Assembly (NCBI RefSeq): GCF_002995495.1
Contig: NZ_PVZV01000001.1
Location: forward strand, 868,001-932,000
Source of the DNA: Actinocorallia populi
GTDB taxonomy: Bacteria; Actinomycetota; Actinomycetes; Streptosporangiales; Streptosporangiaceae
Direction: 5' to 3'
Length of the DNA: 64,000 nucleotides
Position numbers and translations under genes: made by a program. Numbering within the stretch: the stretch's first letter is position 1; each line of letters opens with the position of its first letter. Under the pieces are notes generated by a model that saw only the letters and a list, made by a program, of their open reading frames with translations, searched no databases and was not told where the DNA came from. Shown piece after piece: positions 51,378 through 59,374 of this stretch.

Positions 51378-52103
51378 GTGCGGACCTGCCTGTTCTTCCA
51401 CGCCCACCCCGATGACGAGGCGCTGCTGACCGCCGGCCTGATGGCCCGGCTGGCCGCCGAAGGCCATCGGGTGGTCCTCGTGGCCGCCACCGCGGGGGAG
51501 GCGGGCCCGTCCGCGCTCGCGGTGTCCGGAGCCCGGCCGCTCGGCCTGGTCCGGATGGACGAGCTGCGCGAGTCGGCCCGCCGGATCGGCTGCCACCGCG
51601 TGGTCTGCCTCGGCTACCGCGACTCCGGCCTCGACGGCCGGGCCGAGGGGGGCTTCGTGTCCGTGCCGGTGGCACAGGCGGCGGAACGGCTCGCGCGGCT
51701 GCTGAAGGAGGAGGACGCGGATCTGCTGACCGTCTACGACGAGAACGGCGGCTACGGCCACCCCGACCACGTCCAGGTGCACCGCGTGGGGGTGGCCGCG
51801 GCCGAGCTGGCGGGCACGCCGGTCGTGCTGGAGGCGACCGCCGACCGGGACCGGCTGCTGCGCTGGACGCGCCCGCTGCGGTGGGTGCTCCCGCTGGACG
51901 ATTGGAGGAGGGCATACACACCGGGAGCCCGGATCACCCATCGCGTCGACGTCCGCCGGTACGCCCGCGTGAAACGCGCCGCGATGGCCGCCCACGCCAG
52001 CCAGGCCTCCGGCGGTCTGCGCACGCTGGCCGTGCTGCGGCGGCTGCCCCTGCCCCTGTTCCGGCTGGCCTTCGGAGTCGAGTGCTATGTGCGGCGGAAT
52101 TGA
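51378..52103 (+). CDS. PIG-L family deacetylase
   Basis: A 241-residue zinc enzyme of the LmbE/PIG-L family, which removes acetyl from GlcNAc-containing substrates such as in mycothiol or phosphatidylinositol glycans. Seen are the zinc motif HAHPDDEALLTAG (His10, Asp13) and the second site GYGHPDHVQVHR. The GTG start at 51378 is needed for the zinc motif to be near the N-terminus. It overlaps the start of the next gene. The neighbouring GT4 suggests a sugar-lipid substrate. Confidence 0.87.
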   Translation: MRTCLFFHAHPDDEALLTAGLMARLAAEGHRVVLVAATAGEAGPSALAVSGARPLGLVRMDELRESARRIGCHRVVCLGYRDSGLDGRAEGGFVSVPVAQAAERLARLLKEEDADLLTVYDENGGYGHPDHVQVHRVGVAAAELAGTPVVLEATADRDRLLRWTRPLRWVLPLDDWRRAYTPGARITHRVDVRRYARVKRAAMAAHASQASGGLRTLAVLRRLPLPLFRLAFGVECYVRRN

Positions 52104-53116
52104 GCCGTACCCGCGTGGCGGGATGGCGCAGGGTGCTGCTCTCTGCCGCCTCCCTCGCCCTCGGGGTGGCGCTCGTCGCGCTGATGCCCCGGCTGGTCGG
52201 CGCCGACTGGAAGGGGGTCTGGCGCATCCTGTCCGGGCTGGACCCGGGTACGGCGGTCCTGCTGTGCGCGTTGTGGGCGCTGGGCCTGTGGGCCTACACC
52301 TACGTGCTGACCGGCTCGCTGCCGGGCCTGGGCAACGGCCGCGCGTTCCAGCTGAACGCGGCGGGCAGCGCGGTCAGCGACCTGCTGCCGCTGGGCGGCG
52401 CCGCCGGCGTCGCCGTCACCTTCGCCATGGCCAGGAGCTGGGGCTTCTCCACCGCCGCCGTCACCGTCTCGACCCTCGTCAGCGGCGTGTGGAACGTCTT
52501 CGGAAGGCTGCTGCTGCCCGCGGTGGGCATCGGCGCCCTGCTGCTCATCGGCCGGGCGCCCAGCAGGGAGCTGGCCTTCGCGGCAGGGACCGCCGCGCTG
52601 GTCCTGCTGGCCGTCGCGCTCGTGCTCGCCGGAGCGCTGCGCTGGGAGCGTGCGGCGCACGCGCTCGACGCCTGGCTGGGGCGGCTCGCCGGACGGCTGC
52701 CCGCACGCCCCGCCCGCCTGCTGCGCGCGCTGGGCGGCTCCCTCCTGCGGATCCGCGAGCAGACGCTGGACGTGCTGCGCACCTCCTGGCTCACCCTGAC
52801 CCTCGGGATGGCCGCCTACCTGCTCCTGCAGGGGGTGCTGCTGCACGCCTGCCTGTGGGCGGTCGGCGACACGCTCCACCTGGCCGAGACTATCGCGGTG
52901 TTCGCGCTCAACCGGGCGCTCACCAGCGCCGTCGTCACCCCGGGCGGCTCGGGCATCACCGAGACGGGCACGGCCGCGCTGCTGGTCCACTTCGGCCTCG
53001 ACGCCTCCGCCGCCGCGGCCGCCGTCCTGCTCTACAGCTTCTTCACCTTCCTCGTCGAGATCCCCGTGGGGGCCGCGGCCGGGGCGTATTGGCTGGTCAG
53101 GAGGTCGGGAAACTGA
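52082..53116 (+). CDS. Lysylphosphatidylglycerol synthase TM-like / UPF0104 membrane protein
   Basis: A 344-residue polytopic protein with about eight helices and the family motifs GSAVSDLLPLGGAAG and LTSAVVTPGGSGITETG. Related proteins act as flippases or as the membrane half of lipid aminoacylases; the catalytic half is absent here. The start is uncertain: GTG 52082 has GGAG four bases upstream and overlaps the PIG-L end; TTG 52100 and GTG 52115 are alternatives. Likely translates together with the PIG-L gene and may move its product across the membrane. Confidence 0.8.
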   Translation: MLCAAELSRTRVAGWRRVLLSAASLALGVALVALMPRLVGADWKGVWRILSGLDPGTAVLLCALWALGLWAYTYVLTGSLPGLGNGRAFQLNAAGSAVSDLLPLGGAAGVAVTFAMARSWGFSTAAVTVSTLVSGVWNVFGRLLLPAVGIGALLLIGRAPSRELAFAAGTAALVLLAVALVLAGALRWERAAHALDAWLGRLAGRLPARPARLLRALGGSLLRIREQTLDVLRTSWLTLTLGMAAYLLLQGVLLHACLWAVGDTLHLAETIAVFALNRALTSAVVTPGGSGITETGTAALLVHFGLDASAAAAAVLLYSFFTFLVEIPVGAAAGAYWLVRRSGN

Positions 53117-53198
53117 CCGACTCTTGAACGGACGACACCGTTGAGACCTATGCAAAACGGGCAGATGTCGAACAAAGAAGGCCGGAAAGGCCGGACAC

Positions 53199-54065
53199 GT
53201 GCGAGACGGGGGTCGGGACATTCTTGTCGCGGGAAGGTACCGGCTGCTGGAAGAGGTGGGCAGGGGCGGCATGGGCGTGGTCTGGCGCGCGCATGACGAA
53301 CTGCTCGACCGCCCGGTGGCCGTGAAGGAGATCCTGTTTCCGTCCGATGCGGACATCGAGCGCCGGCGCAGGCTGTGCCGGCTGCTGACCAAAGAGGCGC
53401 GTTCCATGGCGCGGGTGAGCCACGCGGGCGTCGCCGCCGTTCACGACATCCTCGTCGCCGGGGGGCGGCCGTGGATGGTGATGGAGCTCGTCGAGGCGCC
53501 CAACCTGCAGCAGATCATCGACCAGCACGGGCCCCTCATGCCGCGCCAGGCGGCCGAGGTGGGAAGGCAGCTGCTGTCGGTGCTGCGCGCCGCGCACGCC
53601 GAGGGCCTGCTGCACCGGGACGTGAAGCCGAGCAACGTCCTCATCTGCGCGGGCGGCCGGGTGGTGCTCACCGACTTCGGCCTGGCCGCCGACGTGCAGG
53701 ACACCGAGGCCAGGCTCATGGAGTGCTCGCCGGCCTACGTGTCGCCCGAACAGGCGTTCAACCAGCCGATGACCGCCGCGTCCGACCTGTGGTCCCTGGG
53801 CGTGACGCTCTACACGGCCGTGGACGGGCGGGCGCCCTACCGGCGCGAGGGCGCGCTTGCGTCCATGCTCGCCGTCCTCATGGACGAGTACACGCCGCCG
53901 CGCAACGCCGGGCCGCTGCGCCCCGTCATCGACGGGCTGCTGCGCAAGGACCCGGAACGCAGGCTGACCGCGGCCGAGGCCGCCCGCCTGCTGGAACGCC
54001 TGGGCCACACCGGCCCGCGCATGCTCAAGCTCTTCCGTCCCGTGCGCGTCGCCGCACGTGTCTGA
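53199..54065 (+). CDS. Serine/threonine protein kinase, soluble
   Basis: A 288-residue kinase with only the catalytic domain: RGGMG glycine loop, VAVKE lysine, HRDVKPSN, TDFGLA and the SPEQ activation end. No membrane helix or sensor domain follows the kinase, which stops soon after the last helix. The GTG start at 53199 places the glycine loop near residue 22. It lies 70 bases before a nucleotidyl-cyclase-like gene, possibly one operon. Confidence 0.87.
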   Translation: MRDGGRDILVAGRYRLLEEVGRGGMGVVWRAHDELLDRPVAVKEILFPSDADIERRRRLCRLLTKEARSMARVSHAGVAAVHDILVAGGRPWMVMELVEAPNLQQIIDQHGPLMPRQAAEVGRQLLSVLRAAHAEGLLHRDVKPSNVLICAGGRVVLTDFGLAADVQDTEARLMECSPAYVSPEQAFNQPMTAASDLWSLGVTLYTAVDGRAPYRREGALASMLAVLMDEYTPPRNAGPLRPVIDGLLRKDPERRLTAAEAARLLERLGHTGPRMLKLFRPVRVAARV

Positions 54066-54134
54066 ATCGGAAGGGATCCGATATACCGGGTGATGCGTCT
54101 CATCGGCAGGGCACACCTCAGGGAGAACATACGA

Positions 54135-54833
54135 ATGCCGGTGATGAGTCGGTCTCACCTTCCTAGACGGACGCATGGCACTCAGGGTTGTGGCAGGACC
54201 GGGCAGATACGCCCGCACGGGGGACTTCACGCACTACTCGCCTTCGACATCTGCGCCTTCGGAGCCGCCGGGCGCACCCAGGAGGACCGGATCTACCTTC
54301 GCTCCGCCATGTACCAGCTGGTCGAGGCGGCCTTCGTCCGCTCCGGCCTGCCCTGGGAACACGCCTACCGGGAGGACAGGGGCGACGGCATCCTGCTGGC
54401 CCTGCCCGGCGGCCTGTCCACCGCCCTGCTCGTCGACCCCCTCGTCGGCGAGCTGAGGGCACTGCTGCACGAGCACAACCGCCGCGCCGGAGAGGGGTCC
54501 CGGCTGCGGCTGCGGATGTCGCTGGACGCCGGGCACGTCACCCACGACGGGTACGGGCTCGTCGGGCGGGCGGCCAACAAGCTGCACCGGGCGCTGGACG
54601 CGCCCGCGTTCAAGAACGAGCTCACCGCCTCCTCCGCCGACCTCGGGGTGATCGTCTCGGACTTCGTGTTCGACGAGGTGGTCAGCGGCCGGCTCGAGGC
54701 CGAGTCCTACCGGCCCATCGAGGTCGAGGTGAAGGAGACCAGCGCGCGGGCGTGGGCCTGCTTCCCGCACGGGACGTGGACCCCGGCGCTGCCGCCCGTC
54801 CGGCTGGTGCCGCGGCCCGTCACCACCGGGTGA
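54135..54833 (+). CDS. Nucleotidyl-cyclase-like protein
   Basis: A 232-residue protein whose core resembles a class III adenylyl/guanylyl cyclase domain: LLAFDICAFGAAGRTQEDR with the first metal Asp, REDRGDGILLALPG with the second (RGDG), and a later SLDAGHVTHDGYGLVGRAANKLHRALD, where cyclases have the transition-state Asn/Arg. Both metal aspartates are present, but the domain is short and the rest is divergent, so activity is uncertain. In actinomycetes such domains also occur as non-catalytic modules. The start is uncertain (GTG 54090 is an alternative). Neighbour of a kinase gene. Confidence 0.65.
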   Translation: MPVMSRSHLPRRTHGTQGCGRTGQIRPHGGLHALLAFDICAFGAAGRTQEDRIYLRSAMYQLVEAAFVRSGLPWEHAYREDRGDGILLALPGGLSTALLVDPLVGELRALLHEHNRRAGEGSRLRLRMSLDAGHVTHDGYGLVGRAANKLHRALDAPAFKNELTASSADLGVIVSDFVFDEVVSGRLEAESYRPIEVEVKETSARAWACFPHGTWTPALPPVRLVPRPVTTG

Positions 54834-54883
54834 GGCGCGGGGCGCTTTGACCTCGCAGAGGGCCGGGCGTAAGACTGTGCGGT

Positions 54884-55705
54884 ATGAGCAGAGCGCTGGT
54901 TCTCGGGGGTGGCGGGATCGCGGGCATCGGCTGGGAGGCCGGGCTGGTGACCGGACTGCGGGAGGCAGGCGTCGATCTCGGCGCGGCCGACCTCGTGGTG
55001 GGCACCTCGGCCGGGTCGGTGGTCGGCGCGATGATCCGCCAGGGCGCCGACCTGCGGGCGCTGGTCTCCCAGGTGGCCGAGGCGGAGGCCGACGCCGCGC
55101 CGGTGAAGGTGGACATGGAGAAGGTCATGCAGGCCTTCATGTTCATGTACGACGCGAGCATGGAGCGCGCCGAGGCCCGCCGCCGGGTCGGCGCGCTGGC
55201 CATGGAGACGGCCGGGGACGGCTCCCGGCTGGCGCAGATCGCCGACCGGCTGCCCAGCCGCGAGTGGCCCGAGGCGCCCCTGATGATCACCGCGGTGGAC
55301 GCCGAGGACGGCTCCCTCCGCGTCTGGGAGGCCGGTTCCGGGGCGCCCCTGCCGCTGGCCGTGGCGTCCAGCTGCTGCGTCCCGTGCGTCTTCGCGCCGG
55401 TGGAGATCGGCGGCCGCCGCTACATCGACGGCGGCGTGCACTCGATCAGCAACGCCGACCTCGCCGCGGGCCACGACCGCGTCGTGATCGTCGAACCGCT
55501 GGCCCACCTGACGCCCCGCGCGGTGCTGCGCGCCGAACTGGCCCGGCTGGAGGGGGCGCGGACCCTCGCCCTCGGCCCCGACCAGCCCGCCATCGAGGCC
55601 TTCGGCGCCGACGTGCTCGACCCGGGACTGTGGATCCCCGCCTTCGACGCCGGGCTCGCCCAGGCGCCTTCCGTCGTGGAACAGGTCGCCGAGGTCTGGG
55701 GATGA
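54884..55705 (+). CDS. Patatin-like phospholipase
   Basis: A 273-residue enzyme with the patatin blocks: oxyanion GGGGIAGIGWEAG, nucleophile GTSAGSVVGAM (Ser about residue 46) and catalytic Asp in IDGGVHS. No signal peptide, so cytoplasmic. Such enzymes hydrolyse membrane lipids. The start is ATG 54884; the ribosome site is weak. It ends 14 bases before the helicase gene. Confidence 0.87.
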   Translation: MSRALVLGGGGIAGIGWEAGLVTGLREAGVDLGAADLVVGTSAGSVVGAMIRQGADLRALVSQVAEAEADAAPVKVDMEKVMQAFMFMYDASMERAEARRRVGALAMETAGDGSRLAQIADRLPSREWPEAPLMITAVDAEDGSLRVWEAGSGAPLPLAVASSCCVPCVFAPVEIGGRRYIDGGVHSISNADLAAGHDRVVIVEPLAHLTPRAVLRAELARLEGARTLALGPDQPAIEAFGADVLDPGLWIPAFDAGLAQAPSVVEQVAEVWG

Positions 55706-55719
55706 CCCATTATTGAAGA

Positions 55720-58215
55720 GTGAACCTGCATCAGCTGCTTCCCGAAGACGGTGATCCCGACAAGGCGTTCGAGGCTTTCGCGGGGTGGACCGAGGACAGG
55801 GGGCTGACCCTCTATCCGGCGCAGGAAGAGGCGCTGATGGAGCTGGTCACCGGGGCGAACGTCATCCTGGCGACCCCGACGGGCTCGGGCAAGTCGCTGG
55901 TGGCGGCGGGCGCGCACTTCGCCGCCCTGGCCCGCGACGAGTGCAGCTTCTACACCGCGCCGATCAAGGCGCTGGTGTCGGAGAAGTTCTTCGACCTCGT
56001 CGAGCAGTTCGGCAGCGAGAACGTCGGGATGATGACCGGCGACGCCTCGGTCAACCCGAACGCGCCGATCATCTGCTGCACCGCCGAGGTCCTGTCGGCG
56101 ATCGCCCTGCAGGAGGGCGACCGCGCCGACATCGGGCTGGTCGTCATGGACGAGTTCCACTTCTACGCCGAGCCCGACCGGGGCGTGGCCTGGCAGATCC
56201 CGCTGCTGGAGCTGCCGCAGGCGCAGTTCCTGCTGATGTCGGCCACGCTCGGCGACGTCGCGATGTTCGAGAAGGACCTCACCCGGCGCACGGGGCGGCC
56301 CACCGCCGTGGTGCGGTCGGCCACCCGGCCGGTGCCGCTGGAGTACGACTACAAGCTGACGCCCCTGCACGAGACGATCGAGCACCTCCTCCTGGAGAAG
56401 AAGGCGCCGGTGTACATCGTGCACTTCACCCAGGCCGCGGCGATCGAGCGGGCGCAGGCGCTGATGAGCATCAACGTCTGCTCCAAGGAGGAGAAGGCGC
56501 GGATCAGCGCGCTGATCGGGCGGTTCCGGTTCACCACGAGGTTCGGCAAGACGCTGGAGCGGCTGGTGCGGCACGGGATCGGCGTGCACCACGCGGGCAT
56601 GCTGCCCAAGTACCGGCGGCTGGTGGAGCGGCTGGCGCAGGCGGGCCTGCTGAAGGTCATCTGCGGCACGGACACCCTGGGCGTCGGGGTGAACGTGCCG
56701 ATCCGCACGGTGCTGTTCACCGCCCTGTCCAAGTACGACGGGCGGCGGGTGCGGCGGCTGCGGGCGCGGGAGTTCCACCAGATCGCCGGACGCGCCGGAC
56801 GCGCCGGGTTCGACACCGTCGGATACGTCGTCTGCCAGGCGCCCGACCACATCGTGGAGAACCACAAGGCGGTCCTCAAGGCCGGGGACGACGCCAAGAA
56901 GCTGCGCAAGCTCGTGCGCAAGAAGCCGCCGGAGGGCTTCGTCTCCTGGGACGAGGAGACCTTCACCCGCCTGCAGACCGCCGAGCCCGAGCCGCTGAAG
57001 TCCCGCTTCGACGTCTCCCACACCATGCTCCTGTCGGTGATCAACCGGCCGGGCAACGCCTTCCAGGCGATGAAGAAGCTGCTCACCGACAACCACGAGG
57101 AACGGGCGGCGCAGCGGCGGCACATCTCCCGCGCCATCGCGATCTACCGTTCGCTCAAGGCCGGCGGCATCGTCGAGGAGCTGCCCGTCCCGGACGCGGA
57201 CGGCCGCTGGGTGCGGATCACCGTCGACCTGCAGGAGGACTTCGCGCTCAACCAGCCGCTGTCGACCTTCGCGCTGGCCGCCCTGGAACTGCTGGACCGC
57301 GAGGCGCCCACCTACGCCCTGGACGTCGTGTCCGTCATCGAGGCGACCCTGGACGACCCGCGCCAGATCCTCGCCGCCCAGCTCAACAAGGCCAAGGGCG
57401 AGGCCGTCCTCGAGATGAAGATGAACGGCATCGAGTACGAGGAGCGCATGGAGCTCCTCCAGGACATCGACTACCCCAAGCCGCTGGGGGAGCTGCTGGA
57501 CGGCGCCTTCGAGATCTACGCCCAGACCAACCCGTGGGTCGCCGACCACCCGCTGCGCCCCAAGTCGGTCGTCCGGGACATGTACGAGAAGCTGATGAAC
57601 TTCTCGCAGTACGTGCACCACTACGAGCTGGCCCGCAGCGAGGGCATCGTCCTGCGCTACCTCGCCGGCGCCTACAAGGCGCTGTCCCAGACGGTCCCCG
57701 ACGCCGCCAAGACCGAGGAGCTCCAGGACCTCATCGAGTGGCTCGGCGAGCTCGTCCGCCAGGTCGACTCCAGCCTCCTGGATGAGTGGGAGCAGCTGAC
57801 CAACCCCGCCGACGAGACGGACAAGCCCATCGAGGAGCGCACGACGGCCGTCACGGCCAACCCGCGGGCCTTCCGCGTCCTGGTCCGCAACGCCCTCTTC
57901 CGGCACGTCGAGCTGGCGTCCCTGCGCCGCTACCGGGAACTCGCGGCCCTGGACACGGGCTGGACCGCCGAGGACTGGGAGGACGCGATCCTCGACTACT
58001 TCGAAGAGCACGAGGAGCTCCCGTCGGGCCCCGAGGCCCGCGGCCCCCAGTTCCTGGAGATCAAGGAGGAGCCCGGCGTCTGGCACGCCCGCCAGGTCAT
58101 CGCCGACCCCGAGGGCCACCACGACTGGTCCATGTCCTTCGACGTCGACCTGGCGGCCTCCGACGAGACCGGCACCGCCGTCCTCCACATCAAGGACTTC
58201 GCCCGCCTGGACTGA
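55720..58215 (+). CDS. DEAD/DEAH-box helicase, Ski2-like, with DUF3516
   Basis: An 831-residue helicase. Motif I ATPTGSGKS (Lys58), motif II DEFH (about residue 144), motif III SATLGD and motif VI QIAGRAGRAG are complete. The long C-terminal part (about 480-831) is a helical domain of the DUF3516 type found fused to helicases in actinobacteria. The substrate (RNA or DNA) is not known. GTG 55720 gives the normal N-terminus, MNLHQLLP. Confidence 0.9.
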   Translation: MNLHQLLPEDGDPDKAFEAFAGWTEDRGLTLYPAQEEALMELVTGANVILATPTGSGKSLVAAGAHFAALARDECSFYTAPIKALVSEKFFDLVEQFGSENVGMMTGDASVNPNAPIICCTAEVLSAIALQEGDRADIGLVVMDEFHFYAEPDRGVAWQIPLLELPQAQFLLMSATLGDVAMFEKDLTRRTGRPTAVVRSATRPVPLEYDYKLTPLHETIEHLLLEKKAPVYIVHFTQAAAIERAQALMSINVCSKEEKARISALIGRFRFTTRFGKTLERLVRHGIGVHHAGMLPKYRRLVERLAQAGLLKVICGTDTLGVGVNVPIRTVLFTALSKYDGRRVRRLRAREFHQIAGRAGRAGFDTVGYVVCQAPDHIVENHKAVLKAGDDAKKLRKLVRKKPPEGFVSWDEETFTRLQTAEPEPLKSRFDVSHTMLLSVINRPGNAFQAMKKLLTDNHEERAAQRRHISRAIAIYRSLKAGGIVEELPVPDADGRWVRITVDLQEDFALNQPLSTFALAALELLDREAPTYALDVVSVIEATLDDPRQILAAQLNKAKGEAVLEMKMNGIEYEERMELLQDIDYPKPLGELLDGAFEIYAQTNPWVADHPLRPKSVVRDMYEKLMNFSQYVHHYELARSEGIVLRYLAGAYKALSQTVPDAAKTEELQDLIEWLGELVRQVDSSLLDEWEQLTNPADETDKPIEERTTAVTANPRAFRVLVRNALFRHVELASLRRYRELAALDTGWTAEDWEDAILDYFEEHEELPSGPEARGPQFLEIKEEPGVWHARQVIADPEGHHDWSMSFDVDLAASDETGTAVLHIKDFARLD

Positions 58216-58233
58216 CGGCCCCGTGCGGCCGGT

Positions 58234-58788
58234 TCAGGCGGCGGGTCCGGCCCAGGCGAACGGGCGGAGCGGCTCGTCCACGGGGGCGTCGGTCATGCGG
58301 TTGGCGAGGGTGGACAGGGTGTAGGCGCCGATGCCCAGGACGACCTCCAGCGCGTTCCGCCGGGTGTGGCCGTGGTCGAGGAAGTCGTCCATGGCCTCGG
58401 CGGAGACCGCCCCTGAGGTGGCGAGCACCTCCAGGACGAAGCGCCGCAGCGCCTCCAGCGGCGCGTCGTCCAGAGGCCTCATCTCCCGCAGGGCGGAGAT
58501 CAGTGCGGGGTCGGCGCCGAGTGCGGTCAGCTTGGCCGTGTGCATGGCGACGCAGATGTGGCAGGCGTTGCGGGTGGCCATGGTCATGATGACCACCTCC
58601 CGCGCCACCGGGTCCAGGGAGGTCGTCTCGAACAGCGCGCTCGTCCGCAGGAAGCCGTCCAGCAACTGCGGGGACTCGGCGAGCCGCGCGACGGCCGCGG
58701 GCAGGTAGCCGGTCTTCCCGGCGACCGCCTCCATGGTGCGGCGGGCGGCGGGAGGGGCGGTTTCGAGGGTGTGGTCGGTGAACGTCAT
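58234..58788 (-). CDS. AhpD-like carboxymuconolactone decarboxylase family protein
   Basis: A 184-residue helical protein with the AhpD-type redox site: Cys-x2-Cys-x3-His in ACHICVAMHTAK. Such proteins act as peroxidase-partner disulfide reductases or in antioxidant defence. It is divergent from a MarR gene over a short region with a palindrome, which suggests MarR controls it. The ORF is separated from the helicase by 18 bases (convergent). Confidence 0.85.
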   Translation of the reverse strand: MTFTDHTLETAPPAARRTMEAVAGKTGYLPAAVARLAESPQLLDGFLRTSALFETTSLDPVAREVVIMTMATRNACHICVAMHTAKLTALGADPALISALREMRPLDDAPLEALRRFVLEVLATSGAVSAEAMDDFLDHGHTRRNALEVVLGIGAYTLSTLANRMTDAPVDEPLRPFAWAGPAA

Positions 58789-58808
58789 ACGGACGGTCCC
58801 CTAAGATA

Positions 58809-58823
58809 GACAACGTGGTTGTC
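58809..58823. promoter_or_regulatory. Palindromic operator between AhpD-like and MarR genes
   Basis: A perfect 6-3-6 inverted repeat, GACAAC-GTG-GTTGTC, in the 57-bp gap between these divergent starts. It is 20 bp from the AhpD-like start and 22 bp from the MarR start. Such a site fits binding of the MarR dimer and control of both genes. Confidence 0.7.
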
Positions 58824-58845
58824 GAAACAGTAAACCAGGTTGACG

Positions 58846-59319
58846 ATGTCCGCAACGGCTGACGGGCGTCCGGGCTTCGAGCTGCCCCTGCTGCTGCTCG
58901 CCGGGTTCCGCACCCTCATCGAAGAGCTGCACGCCGAACTCGCCCGCCAGGGCCATCCCGACGTCCGCCCCGCCCACGGCTTCGCCATGCAGGCCATCGG
59001 CCTCCCCGGCAGTTCGGCCACCGAGGTCGCCCGCCGCCTGGGCGTCTCCAAGCAGGCAGCAGGCAAGACCATCGACCGCCTGGCCGACCTCGGCTACGCC
59101 GAACGCGTCGACGACCCCGCGGACGGCCGCCGCAAACTGGTCCGCCTCACCCCCCGCGGCCTCGACGCCCTGGCCCGCTCCGCGGCGATCTTCGACACCC
59201 TCCGCGCCCGCTGGGCGAAGTCCCTGGGCCCCGCCCGCCTGACCGACCTCGAAGACGCCCTGCGCACCGTGGCGCCCCCCACCGGCCTCGACACCGTCAG
59301 CTGGTTCTCGGACACCTGA
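58846..59319 (+). CDS. MarR family transcriptional regulator
   Basis: A 157-residue winged-helix regulator with HTH SSATEVARRLGVSKQAAGKTIDRL and wing YAERVDDPADGRRKLVRLTPRG. It likely controls the divergent AhpD-like gene and itself through the palindrome at 58809-58823. The nature of the signal (probably an oxidant or phenolic) is inference from the neighbour. ATG 58846 is chosen for AGG seven bases upstream; a TTG at 58840 is in frame. Confidence 0.87.
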   Translation: MSATADGRPGFELPLLLLAGFRTLIEELHAELARQGHPDVRPAHGFAMQAIGLPGSSATEVARRLGVSKQAAGKTIDRLADLGYAERVDDPADGRRKLVRLTPRGLDALARSAAIFDTLRARWAKSLGPARLTDLEDALRTVAPPTGLDTVSWFSDT

Positions 59320-59334
59320 CGAGGCGCGAAAGCA

Positions 59335-59363
59335 GAACGGACCGCCGGGGAGGCGGTCCGTTC
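59335..59363. terminator. Bidirectional terminator between MarR and prfC
   Basis: A 12-bp perfect stem (59335-59346 with 59352-59363) with a five-base loop between two convergent genes. Confidence 0.8.
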
Positions 59364-59374
59364 GGGCGGTGCGG

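Noticed and set aside
55420-58188. Long open frame on the minus strand opposite the helicase
   Set aside because: Antisense shadow of the helicase, whose motifs are all in the plus-strand frame.
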